From Nitrososphaerales archaeon TH1177 (GTDB lineage: Archaea > Thermoproteota > Nitrososphaeria > Nitrososphaerales > Nitrososphaeraceae), in NCBI GenBank assembly GCA_014523515.1, contig JAATVJ010000266.1, positions 1 to 5,523 of the forward strand: a DNA stretch of 5,523 nt. The letters run 5' to 3'. Shown here in pieces: positions 1 through 5,154 of the stretch. The position numbers were made by a program, and so were the translations under genes. Every line of letters starts with the position of its first letter. Position 1 is the first letter of the stretch. Under the pieces are notes generated by a model that saw only the letters and a list, made by a program, of their open reading frames with translations, searched no databases and had not been told where the DNA came from.

Positions 1-1
1 A

Positions 2-313
2 ATAATAGAGAATTCTCATAGGTATCTTCAAATAGCATTTGCTGAAGAACTATATTTGTATTGTAAAGCTAATAATATTCTTTTTTCAGATTTACGAGAT
101 GCTCTAAATACCAAATGGAATGTTGAAATTCTGGAACCTCGCGATGGCATTGGTGGTCATTGTTTGCCAAAAGATACAAGGATGTTTCTTAATTCTTCCA
201 AGATGAAAAGTAAAATCCTTCAATCTGCCATTGAAGTAGATTCTCTCTATCGAGATTTTAGGTCTAGAAGAGAAAGGAAGTTAATTTCTTCTATAGAAAA
301 TCTAAAAAATTAG
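2..313 (+). CDS. Nucleotide-sugar dehydrogenase (UDP-Glc/GDP-Man dehydrogenase superfamily), 3' part; C-terminal domain absent
   Basis: Only the last 103 residues are in the window; the frame is open from base 2 to the TAG at 311-313. Enzymes of this family oxidise the C6 hydroxyl of a nucleotide sugar to a carboxylate with two NAD+, making uronic acids for surface glycans. Visible residues 3-35 match the central dimerisation helix region (ENSHRYLQIAFAEEL). Residues 49-58 are the active-site motif GIGGHCLPKD, with the catalytic cysteine at visible residue 54 (codon 161-163). Oddity: full-length members carry a further domain of about 100 residues that closes over the nucleotide sugar. Here only about 45 residues follow the motif, ending in a charged Arg/Lys-rich helix and a stop. 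The opposite-strand gene begins its 3' end 11 bases later, so no room is left for that domain. The substrate cannot be told from this fragment. The family call is firm; whether it is active is open. Confidence 0.88.
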   Translation: MIENSHRYLQIAFAEELYLYCKANNILFSDLRDALNTKWNVEILEPRDGIGGHCLPKDTRMFLNSSKMKSKILQSAIEVDSLYRDFRSRRERKLISSIENLKN

Positions 314-324
314 ACAAGTAATTA

Positions 325-1014
325 TTAAATTTCTTTTTGTTTCTTATTTTTTCTCTTTTTTTTTATTATTAACTTGTAAACCAAAATAACAATTATAGAT
401 ATTATTATAATTATAGATATAAAATGAAATGCTTTTGATGATTCTTGGGAAAATTCATCCCATGCGTCACCTAAATAAAATCCAATCATAGTTAATGATA
501 AACTCCATAAAAAAGATCCAATAAAAGTAAATAAGATGAAAGAAATCAAATTCATTTTTGCTAGACCTGCTGGAACTGATATCAATTCTCTTATACCGGG
601 AGCAAGTCTTCCAAGTAAAACAGCTACCTTTCCATATTTCTGAAACCATATCTCAGATTTTTGAAGTTTATTTTCATTTATCAGAACATACTTTCCAAAC
701 TTTAAAATCACTATTCTACCGACTTTGCGAGATAAAAAATAAATTATAATAGCGCCAAGCGTTGAACCTAGAGAACCCATAAATCCAAACATGATAGCTT
801 GTCCTATCCCTAAATTTTGACTCTGCACTACATAGCCTGCTAAAGGAAATATTAATTCACTAGGTATGATTGGAAAAAGTGTTTCTGCTAATGCCGCAGT
901 AAAAATTCCAAGATATCCAAGGTGTAAGATTAGATTAGTAACAGAATTGACAGTATCATTTATCAAACTAGTAAAAGTAATTGCTAATGTTATCATTAAG
1001 GTGAAAATAATCAC
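325..1014 (-). CDS. DedA/VTT-domain (SNARE-associated) integral membrane protein
   Basis: A 229-residue polytopic membrane protein of the DedA family, whose studied members act as phospholipid scramblases/flippases or support envelope homeostasis and proton-motive force. Visible family signatures are the acidic re-entrant segment AETLFPIIPSE (residues 43-53, Glu44 and Glu53), the glycine-rich stretch 77-100 ending in Gly-Arg, and the second conserved block GRLAPGIRELISVPAGLAKM (135-154, with Arg136, Pro139, Arg142 and PAG), followed by Trp170. A last hydrophobic helix very rich in Ile (about 198-217) precedes a strongly basic tail. Length is normal for the family. The start is GTG at 1014, preceded after two codons by an in-frame stop; a TATA-like box about 25 bases upstream supports a leaderless message from it. 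An ATG at codon 7 (996) is the alternative. The lipid or solute handled cannot be read from sequence. It converges on the dehydrogenase gene. Confidence 0.92.
   Translation of the reverse strand: MIIFTLMITLAITFTSLINDTVNSVTNLILHLGYLGIFTAALAETLFPIIPSELIFPLAGYVVQSQNLGIGQAIMFGFMGSLGSTLGAIIIYFLSRKVGRIVILKFGKYVLINENKLQKSEIWFQKYGKVAVLLGRLAPGIRELISVPAGLAKMNLISFILFTFIGSFLWSLSLTMIGFYLGDAWDEFSQESSKAFHFISIIIIISIIVILVYKLIIKKKRKNKKQKEI
327..364 (+). terminator. T-rich terminator for the upstream dehydrogenase, inside the 3' end of the DedA gene
   Basis: Just after the dehydrogenase stop the plus strand has several T-runs, the longest of nine at 355-363. Archaeal RNA polymerase terminates on oligo-T tracts without needing a hairpin. 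The same bases encode the Lys/Arg-rich C-terminal tail of the converging DedA protein (AAA/AAG codons on the minus strand), so coding and termination functions would overlap. This is inferred from base composition. Confidence 0.5.
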
Positions 1015-1030
1015 AAAATATCAACCAAAG

Positions 1031-1042
1031 TTAAAAAATATA
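1031..1042 (-). promoter_or_regulatory. TATA-like box for the DedA gene
   Basis: On the minus strand this stretch reads TATATTTTTTAA. Its centre lies about 23 bases upstream of the GTG start at 1014, close to the archaeal TBP-site spacing for a leaderless transcript. No purine-rich Shine-Dalgarno site lies between it and the start. The surrounding sequence is AT-rich, so a chance match is possible. Confidence 0.4.
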
Positions 1043-1094
1043 GTTAATAAAACTTGTGAATAATGTAAACGAATTTAAAATAATGGTATGAAAA

Positions 1095-1310
1095 TTAGTG
1101 ATGATGGGTGGTTTCTTCATGCGGACGTCTATTTTGTTTAACCAAGGTAACAACTCCTAATGCTATGAATGCCAAACCGATAGCTAGAATCAAATAGTCT
1201 GCAGGCACAATGATAGCCCAAACCTCATTCATACTTCCTGCTAAAAGAAAGAGAAGGGCTATGGATACTAGGGTGATTCCAACAATTGTTTCTCCGTTAA
1301 TTCGTTCCAT
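1095..1310 (-). CDS. Small two-helix membrane protein with His-rich C-terminus, unknown function
   Basis: A 71-residue protein that I do not recognise. It has two predicted membrane helices, about residues 9-25 and 38-57, joined by a short loop (SMNEVWAIIVPAD). A soluble tail rich in charged residues follows and ends NRRPHEETTHHH, with four histidines in the last eight residues, which could bind a metal. The start is ATG at 1310. A good TATA-like box about 30 bases upstream and the absence of a ribosome-binding site indicate a leaderless message. Base composition is less AT-extreme than the flanking spacers, and the amphipathic pattern is protein-like, which supports a real gene. It lies 80 bases upstream of DedA on the same strand with no clear oligo-T signal between, so read-through is possible, but DedA also has its own promoter candidate. 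Confidence 0.75.
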   Translation of the reverse strand: MERINGETIVGITLVSIALLFLLAGSMNEVWAIIVPADYLILAIGLAFIALGVVTLVKQNRRPHEETTHHH

Positions 1311-1335
1311 ACTAAATCAAATAAAAACTATTATG

Positions 1336-1343
1336 TTATAAAT
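1336..1343 (-). promoter_or_regulatory. TATA box for the 71-residue membrane protein gene
   Basis: Minus-strand ATTTATAA is centred about 30 bases before the ATG at 1310. This is a near-consensus archaeal TATA element at a position expected for a leaderless or very short-leader transcript. Confidence 0.5.
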
Positions 1344-1419
1344 ATTATTATTTTCATTTCCAAAATTAAAGAAAATATGGCAAATATTGTTGTCATTTGT
1401 ATAGTTGAGATCTTTCGCA

Positions 1420-1445
1420 TACATGTATATTATATTATACATGTA
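1420..1445. repeat. 26-base inverted repeat (two TACATGTA half-sites) in the divergent spacer
   Basis: Two perfectly complementary 10-base arms, TACATGTATA at 1420-1429 and TATACATGTA at 1436-1445, flank a 6-base centre (TTATAT). Each arm contains the self-complementary octamer TACATGTA, and the two octamers start 18 bases apart, close to two helical turns. It sits about 110 bases upstream of the minus-strand small gene and about 120 bases upstream of the plus-strand one, with no oligo-T tail on either side. That geometry fits a dimeric-regulator operator better than a terminator. The role is inferred; the symmetry is directly visible. Confidence 0.6.
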
Positions 1446-1551
1446 GTTTTATCAAAATTAACCATCTATTTTATTATCTTTTTTAAATAGTTGCAGATAT
1501 GAAATTTTTTACATTAATTTTATTACCTATTATTAAAAAATTTAATCATCA

Positions 1552-1557
1552 GAGGGG
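1552..1557 (+). promoter_or_regulatory. Shine-Dalgarno-like site for the 70-residue membrane protein
   Basis: GAGGGG ends 9 bases before the ATG at 1567 in otherwise AT-only surroundings, complementary in part to the usual archaeal 16S rRNA 3' end. It is the only convincing ribosome-binding site among the starts in this window; the others look leaderless. It supports the chosen start and implies a transcript with a 5' leader. The matching TATA box is uncertain; the AT-rich stretch at about 1478-1489 is one candidate. Confidence 0.45.
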
Positions 1558-1566
1558 TATTATATT

Positions 1567-1779
1567 ATGCCAAGGAAATTAGCTATATTTATTATTTGGT
1601 TAGTTGGCTTTGGCATTGGTTTTGGAGCTTATTTGTTATTTCCTAATATTACAAATTGGTTTCAAACAAATATGCCTCAATTCCTAGATGCTTCCATAAT
1701 AGGTGCCTTAATTGCTGGAATTATTGGTTCTATAATAAGTACCATAACTATAATGACATGGGCTAATAGAAATACCTAA
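1567..1779 (+). CDS. Small two-helix membrane protein with glycine-rich helices, unknown function
   Basis: A 70-residue protein that I do not recognise. After a short basic N-terminus (MPRK), helix 1 spans about residues 5-25 and carries an alternating glycine stretch (Gly14, 16, 18 and 20). An aromatic amphipathic linker follows (NITNWFQTNMPQF). Helix 2 spans about 43-65 with Gly46, Gly51 and Gly54, a small-residue face suited to tight helix packing or oligomerisation. A basic N-terminus and short polar C-terminus suggest both ends in the cytoplasm. The ATG is preceded by a GAGGGG site at suitable spacing, which is good evidence for a translated gene. It stands alone: divergent from the 71-residue gene across a spacer with a 26-base inverted repeat, and followed by a long non-coding stretch. 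Confidence 0.72.
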   Translation: MPRKLAIFIIWLVGFGIGFGAYLLFPNITNWFQTNMPQFLDASIIGALIAGIIGSIISTITIMTWANRNT

Positions 1780-2162
1780 TCTCGTTAAAATTTTAGAATG
1801 GTATATCTGGATATTCGGAATGGTATTAGAAAAATAATTTGAGATAATCGTCATAATCCTTTAGTAATGTCTATAAATAAGCATTTTACCATTTTATTAT
1901 CTTGTATTCTCATTGCTTAAACAAGAAGTCGTTTAACTACAAAGATATAATATAAATCAAAGAAGGGCTATTTTTTTCTATTTCTTGATGTATTACTATT
2001 AAAACTTTTTATTTTCTTAATGGTAATATTAAATGAATATGATTTACCTGATGATTTAAAATAGAAAGAATGCAATATTATCAGAAAATATTTTCACATT
2101 GTAATATTTGGATTTAGTAAGATTTTAAATACGTTTACATTAATAAAAAAATATTATTATTA
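1780..2162. other. 383-base AT-rich intergenic region without a recognisable gene
   Basis: No coding region, tRNA or structured RNA that I can support. Visible items are a 9-base direct repeat GAATGGTAT at 1796-1804 and 1818-1826; a run of seven T at 1971-1977 that could end plus-strand transcription; an imperfect inverted repeat around that run (1956-1964 with 1982-1989); and at the right end the A-run that would be the minus-strand terminator. A 14-codon reading frame from ATG at 2021 is too short to call. Confidence 0.6.
2145..2151 (-). terminator. Oligo-T terminator after the secreted-protein gene
   Basis: Seven consecutive A on the plus strand (seven T on the minus strand) begin 11 bases beyond the stop codon of the 241-residue gene, followed by further AT-rich sequence. 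This is the only clear minus-strand oligo-T signal in the spacers of the three-gene block 2163-4981, so it may end a shared transcript. Confidence 0.5.
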
Positions 2163-2888
2163 TTAATTATTTTCTTCTTCATTTTCTTCTTCATTTTCAT
2201 CGTCATTATTTTCTTCATTATTTTGCTCATTGACATTCTGTTTATTTACAATAGTGTTATGTGTTTCAATAAATACTGAAGTTGTATATGTTATCTGTTC
2301 GTTATGGTCAAAAGAGCCTCTTATTTCCAAATTTTTTAAACCTGTAGGTGCATCTGCTGGAATGCTAAATGTGGAATAGTCTATTTGTTTAATTGGATAA
2401 ATTTCAGTTTCGTCTTCAGTATCATAATCTATTAAATATGCCTTTATTTCCAAAGGTTGTTTTCCATAGGATAATGTAATTTTATCTCCTTGTTTTAAAT
2501 TAAGATTATTGTCTGTATCACTTTGAGTTTCAAATAAATTTGCATTTCCAATTTTAGTTACAATTTTATCTTGTGTTTCATTTAATTGTGATGTATCGAT
2601 CATATTTGATGGATTGCTTTGAGAGTGCATAAAGGGATCCATCTCTACTTCTTTTTCCTCAAAAGTGACAACTACCGATGGGATCTCTTTATTGGGATCT
2701 TTGATTATTGCATTATTATTATAATTGCTTTCTGTATTTGTTTGAGCAAATATGTAATGAGGAGAATATACAAGAGTAAAAAGCATGAATAGTATAAGAA
2801 AGGTTCCTCCTAAAATCAATGTTATATCCATTCTCTTGCAATGAGCTTGTTTTGAACCACTCTTAATATAATGGACAAAGGTCTTCAT
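2163..2888 (-). CDS. Secreted or membrane-anchored protein with acidic Asn/Glu repeat tail, unknown function
   Basis: A 241-residue protein with a basic N-terminal stretch (residues 1-20), one hydrophobic segment (about 22-42) and a signal-peptidase-like site IFAQ, with cleavage likely after Gln49. The exported part begins with a Asn-rich, low-complexity region. Residues about 130-208 look like a compact beta-sandwich: LKQGDKITLSYGKQPLEIKA, then alternating polar/hydrophobic strands, SIPADAPTGLKNLEI and a final strand ending SVFIE. This resembles Ig-like domains of archaeal surface proteins, but I cannot name the family. Residues 220-239 are five tetrapeptide repeats of the form N-E-E-x. The start is ATG at 2888; an ATG at codon 20, just before the hydrophobic segment, is the alternative. 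A TATA element about 25 bases upstream suggests a leaderless message. It lies 64 bases after the four-helix membrane gene on the same strand. An extracellular structural or cation-binding role is inference. Confidence 0.82.
   Translation of the reverse strand: MKTFVHYIKSGSKQAHCKRMDITLILGGTFLILFMLFTLVYSPHYIFAQTNTESNYNNNAIIKDPNKEIPSVVVTFEEKEVEMDPFMHSQSNPSNMIDTSQLNETQDKIVTKIGNANLFETQSDTDNNLNLKQGDKITLSYGKQPLEIKAYLIDYDTEDETEIYPIKQIDYSTFSIPADAPTGLKNLEIRGSFDHNEQITYTTSVFIETHNTIVNKQNVNEQNNEENNDDENEEENEEENN
2172..2231. repeat. 12-base tandem repeat encoding the N-E-E-x tail
   Basis: Five 12-base units (plus-strand consensus TTTTCTTCTTCA, the two leftmost nearly identical and the others diverged) encode NEQN, NEEN, NDDE, NEEE and NEEE at the end of the secreted protein. 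Unit length is a multiple of three, so gain or loss of units would keep the frame and change tail length and charge. Confidence 0.75.
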
Positions 2889-2903
2889 TAATGTGAATAT
2901 ATC

Positions 2904-2917
2904 TTATAAATTTATAA
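2904..2917 (-). promoter_or_regulatory. TATA box for the secreted-protein gene
   Basis: The 14-base perfect palindrome TTATAAATTTATAA contains a consensus-like TATA element centred about 22-27 bases upstream of the ATG at 2888, with no Shine-Dalgarno site between. This supports a leaderless transcript and an independent promoter for this gene even if it can also be read through from upstream. Confidence 0.5.
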
Positions 2918-2952
2918 ATGTAATCATGAGTTCATTTTTTTATTGTCTTTTT

Positions 2953-3504
2953 TTATTGTTGTTTTTTTGACTTTGTCATGACATAATAGCTATGAAAAGT
3001 TATTATAACTGCAGCCAAAAGCATTTGAGTTACAAAGTACAAATTCCATGGTATTTCAGGGATTGGATAATTTATCTTTGCGTTATTAGGATCATAAATA
3101 TTATTGAAAAGGTTACTAGTAATAATCGAATTCCATATCGTGAAATTGTATACTAATTCATAAATTGTTATTGTAGCAGCAATTATACTAATTATCTGAA
3201 TAAAGGTTTTTATTCTAACAGTGAGATTTCTAATTGTATCTTCATAAATTTTTATTGCAGTAAACCAAGATATTAATGAAAAAATCATTAAAAAACTAAC
3301 TAATTTGATAGCCCCCTTAAAAGGAAATTCCGTTTTTACTAATATGTCTCCTATGATTATTTTTCCTGTTGTTGTAAAATTAGTTACACTTTTATATCCA
3401 CTATAAAAGGTAATTATTAACATTATCAATACACTACAATAGAATATGATTATTGTATTTTTTTTCGACTTGACTAGGCTTTGATTAACTTTAATAAAAT
3501 TCAA
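2953..3504 (-). CDS. Four-helix integral membrane protein, unknown function
   Basis: A 183-residue protein that I do not recognise. Membrane helices are predicted at about residues 17-36, 65-86, 101-120 and 153-175. A basic N-terminus (VKSKK) and basic C-terminus (TKSKKQQ) place both ends in the cytoplasm, leaving two outward loops: about 37-64, with several Thr and an NFT sequon, and about 121-152, Asn-rich and ending PIPEIPWN. The start is TTG at 3504; the codon just before it is an in-frame TGA, and no ATG or GTG occurs before the first helix, so TTG is the only start that keeps helix 1 whole. The gene lies 55 bases downstream of the GT2 glycosyltransferase and 64 bases upstream of the secreted-protein gene, same strand, with no oligo-T termination signal on either side. 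It may therefore be a membrane partner of one of them, which is inference from position only. Confidence 0.78.
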   Translation of the reverse strand: MNFIKVNQSLVKSKKNTIIIFYCSVLIMLIITFYSGYKSVTNFTTTGKIIIGDILVKTEFPFKGAIKLVSFLMIFSLISWFTAIKIYEDTIRNLTVRIKTFIQIISIIAATITIYELVYNFTIWNSIITSNLFNNIYDPNNAKINYPIPEIPWNLYFVTQMLLAAVIITFHSYYVMTKSKKQQ

Positions 3505-3530
3505 TCATTATTGTTGTTATATTAATTTGG

Positions 3531-3542
3531 TTATATTTTTTA
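3531..3542 (-). promoter_or_regulatory. Possible TATA box for the four-helix membrane protein gene
   Basis: The minus strand reads AAAAAATATAA here, centred about 30 bases before the TTG start at 3504. Spacing fits a leaderless start, but the spacer is almost pure A/T, so the match is weak evidence. Confidence 0.3.
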
Positions 3543-3550
3543 TTATTATG

Positions 3551-3570
3551 TTTATTTATTTATTTATTTA
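3551..3570. repeat. TTTA tetranucleotide repeat (five units) across the glycosyltransferase stop codon
   Basis: Five perfect TTTA units run from the spacer into the last codons of the GT2 gene; the TAA stop is 3560-3562 on the minus strand. As the unit is not a multiple of three, a change in copy number inside the coding part would shift the last residues and the stop position. Confidence 0.7.
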
Positions 3571-4981
3571 TTACATAAAAATCATAATGCTGTTTTTCTT
3601 TAATGATATTGATTCTCTTTCTAAAATAATACTCAATAATTGCAAAGAATGCAGGAAAAGTTTCTAAAATTCCTAGGACCAACGAAAGAAAGATTGCTTG
3701 GATATGTAAAATAATTTTTTTTGATATTGGATATTTTTTATTATGTTTTAAATTTAAGAAAAGACCTATCTGATATGATAATAGCCACATGACATATGGA
3801 AATATCAATAGAATAGAAATAGGACCTATATCAATAGGATAAAAATTGGTACTATTTATAGATATTTCATTTATTTTAAGAGAAATCTCAGGAAAAGATG
3901 AAGGAAAAAAAGATGAAATTATATATTGACTCCACACTAGAGGATTGAAATTATTTTGTTCAATTAATATTTGAATAGATGTATTTAGCATTGGTATAAA
4001 TGTCATAAAATATAAAATTGTTGTGGCTATTCCGGAAATAAAACCCATAAAATAACTAGCCAATTTAAAACTAATCTTGAATTGATGCCAAAAAGGAAAT
4101 TTATTGATATTCTGTAACGATCCAAGAATCCATCTTCTTCTTTGCATAAAATGATCTTTAATATTTAGAGGAGGCTGTTCTAATAAAATACCACCATGCC
4201 ATCCAAGTGCTTTTTTGCCATATTTTTCATAAAGTTTATATCCAAAAAGCTGATCCTCTGCTAAAGTAATACCAAAATTCCATCCTATCAAATCCTCAGC
4301 ATCTGATCGGACGAGCAAATTGCTTCCATGCATATGAAGAGGAGGCGGATTGTTCATTTGTGATACACAATCATAACATCCAAATGGTCTTACTGATTCT
4401 GCTAATGCTGTAATAGGATTTGCTATTTCAAATTTTAGTGGATATACAATAGGACCTTCTGATGCAATTCCTTTGCCTTCCCTTATGAATTTTAATAATG
4501 AAAGTAAAGTTTGATTAGTTACATAACTTTCATCATCCATATGAAAGATCCAAAATTTACTAGTATTTTCTCTCTTTTTTCGTCTATATTCTACGGCGAA
4601 TTGTAAAGCTCTAGATTTTTTAATTGCATTTGTTTTATATTCTTTATCTACTTTAATTATTTCACAATTTTTTATTTCCTTGAATTTTTCTTTATCCTTT
4701 TCGTCTTCAGTTACGATTGAAATCTTATAATTGCAATAATTAATTTTATTTGCTGCATTTATAATTGAATAAATACCTCTTTCTACTACTGTTGTTTTAG
4801 TTGCAGACCTTGTAGTAATTTGAAAAATAATAGTTGGATCATTATGAATTCTTCGCAGATCTTTTTCAATGAATATTTTTCTATTTCTAACAAATCTAAT
4901 CATAGTCAAAAACGCAACAGGGATAGTAGAGAACCAAAATGTTAATAATATAATATATAAAATATAATTAAACGATTCCAA
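3560..4981 (-). CDS. Membrane glycosyltransferase family 2, Egghead (beta-1,4-mannosyltransferase)-like
   Basis: A 473-residue membrane enzyme. An N-terminal helix (about 6-28) is followed by a cytoplasmic GT-A domain (about 50-300) and three clear membrane helices (about 306-330, 386-408 and 424-450). Catalytic motifs are in order: HMDDES at 147-152 (metal/nucleotide-sugar binding Asp149-Asp150-Glu151), GPIVYP at 176-181, AEDQLFG at 241-247 (Asp243 the likely base) and QRRRW at 280-284. This set, the spacing, the segment between (ALAESVRPFG, HGSNLLVRSDAEDLIGW) and the length resemble animal Egghead, which transfers mannose from GDP-mannose to a glycolipid. Cellulose- and hyaluronan-synthase-like GT2 enzymes share QxxRW, so a processive polymerase is the alternative. 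Donor and acceptor are not proven. The start is TTG at 4981, with an in-frame stop five codons upstream and no ATG before codon 27. It is first in a minus-strand block with a four-helix membrane protein and a secreted acidic protein. Confidence 0.9.
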   Translation of the reverse strand: MESFNYILYIILLTFWFSTIPVAFLTMIRFVRNRKIFIEKDLRRIHNDPTIIFQITTRSATKTTVVERGIYSIINAANKINYCNYKISIVTEDEKDKEKFKEIKNCEIIKVDKEYKTNAIKKSRALQFAVEYRRKKRENTSKFWIFHMDDESYVTNQTLLSLLKFIREGKGIASEGPIVYPLKFEIANPITALAESVRPFGCYDCVSQMNNPPPLHMHGSNLLVRSDAEDLIGWNFGITLAEDQLFGYKLYEKYGKKALGWHGGILLEQPPLNIKDHFMQRRRWILGSLQNINKFPFWHQFKISFKLASYFMGFISGIATTILYFMTFIPMLNTSIQILIEQNNFNPLVWSQYIISSFFPSSFPEISLKINEISINSTNFYPIDIGPISILLIFPYVMWLLSYQIGLFLNLKHNKKYPISKKIILHIQAIFLSLVLGILETFPAFFAIIEYYFRKRINIIKEKQHYDFYVINK

Positions 4982-5000
4982 TAAAAATGCTTTAATTTAT

Positions 5001-5010
5001 TATTAAATAA
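5001..5010 (-). promoter_or_regulatory. Possible TATA box for the glycosyltransferase gene
   Basis: Minus-strand TTATTTAATA is centred about 25 bases before the TTG start at 4981, fitting a leaderless transcript. A second candidate is the alternating AT tract at 5020-5030, about 45 bases upstream, which would give a leader of about 20 bases. I cannot decide between them. Confidence 0.35.
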
Positions 5011-5123
5011 AACTTTATCTATATATATATCCACTATTTACTGTATGCTACTATAGTTCTACAATATTTTTTACTTGTTTGTTTCTTTATGCTATTTATT
5101 TTGATTAACAAAAGAAAAAAAGG

Positions 5124-5129
5124 TATATG
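5124..5129 (+). promoter_or_regulatory. TATA box for the Cdc48 gene
   Basis: TATATG is preceded by a purine-only stretch (from 5111, AAAGAAAAAAAGG), like an archaeal BRE followed by a TATA element. Its centre lies 28 bases before the GTG at 5155, matching a leaderless transcript that starts at or next to the start codon. No Shine-Dalgarno site is present. Confidence 0.55.
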
Positions 5130-5154
5130 TAGTCAATTTACCTAAAGTATACAA

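Noticed and set aside
391..420. 12-base perfect direct repeat AATTATAGATAT at 391-402 and 409-420
   Set aside because: It lies in DedA codons for an Ile-rich membrane helix; low-complexity Ile coding explains it.
467..1063. Several other short reading frames overlapping the DedA gene on both strands
   Set aside because: They overlap a well-supported family member and have no protein-like features of their own.
1796..1826. GAATGGTAT direct repeat after the 70-residue gene
   Set aside because: Nine bases, two copies, no gene promoter nearby; not enough to call a regulatory site.
1956..1989. Imperfect inverted repeat around a T-run, possible hairpin or small RNA end
   Set aside because: Arms are short and bulged with a 17-base loop; an oligo-T stop alone would explain the T-run.
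2021..2065. Short plus-strand reading frame MVILNEYDLPDDLK in the long spacer
   Set aside because: Only 14 codons, no ribosome-binding site and no clear promoter; expected by chance in AT-rich DNA.
2935..2968. Strong plus-strand T-runs between the secreted-protein and four-helix genes, looking like a terminator
   Set aside because: No plus-strand gene precedes them; part is simply the Lys/Gln codons of the four-helix protein's tail read on the other strand.
5050..5057. ACTATAGT octamer palindrome in the divergent spacer before Cdc48
   Set aside because: A single 8-base palindrome in AT-rich sequence is expected by chance.
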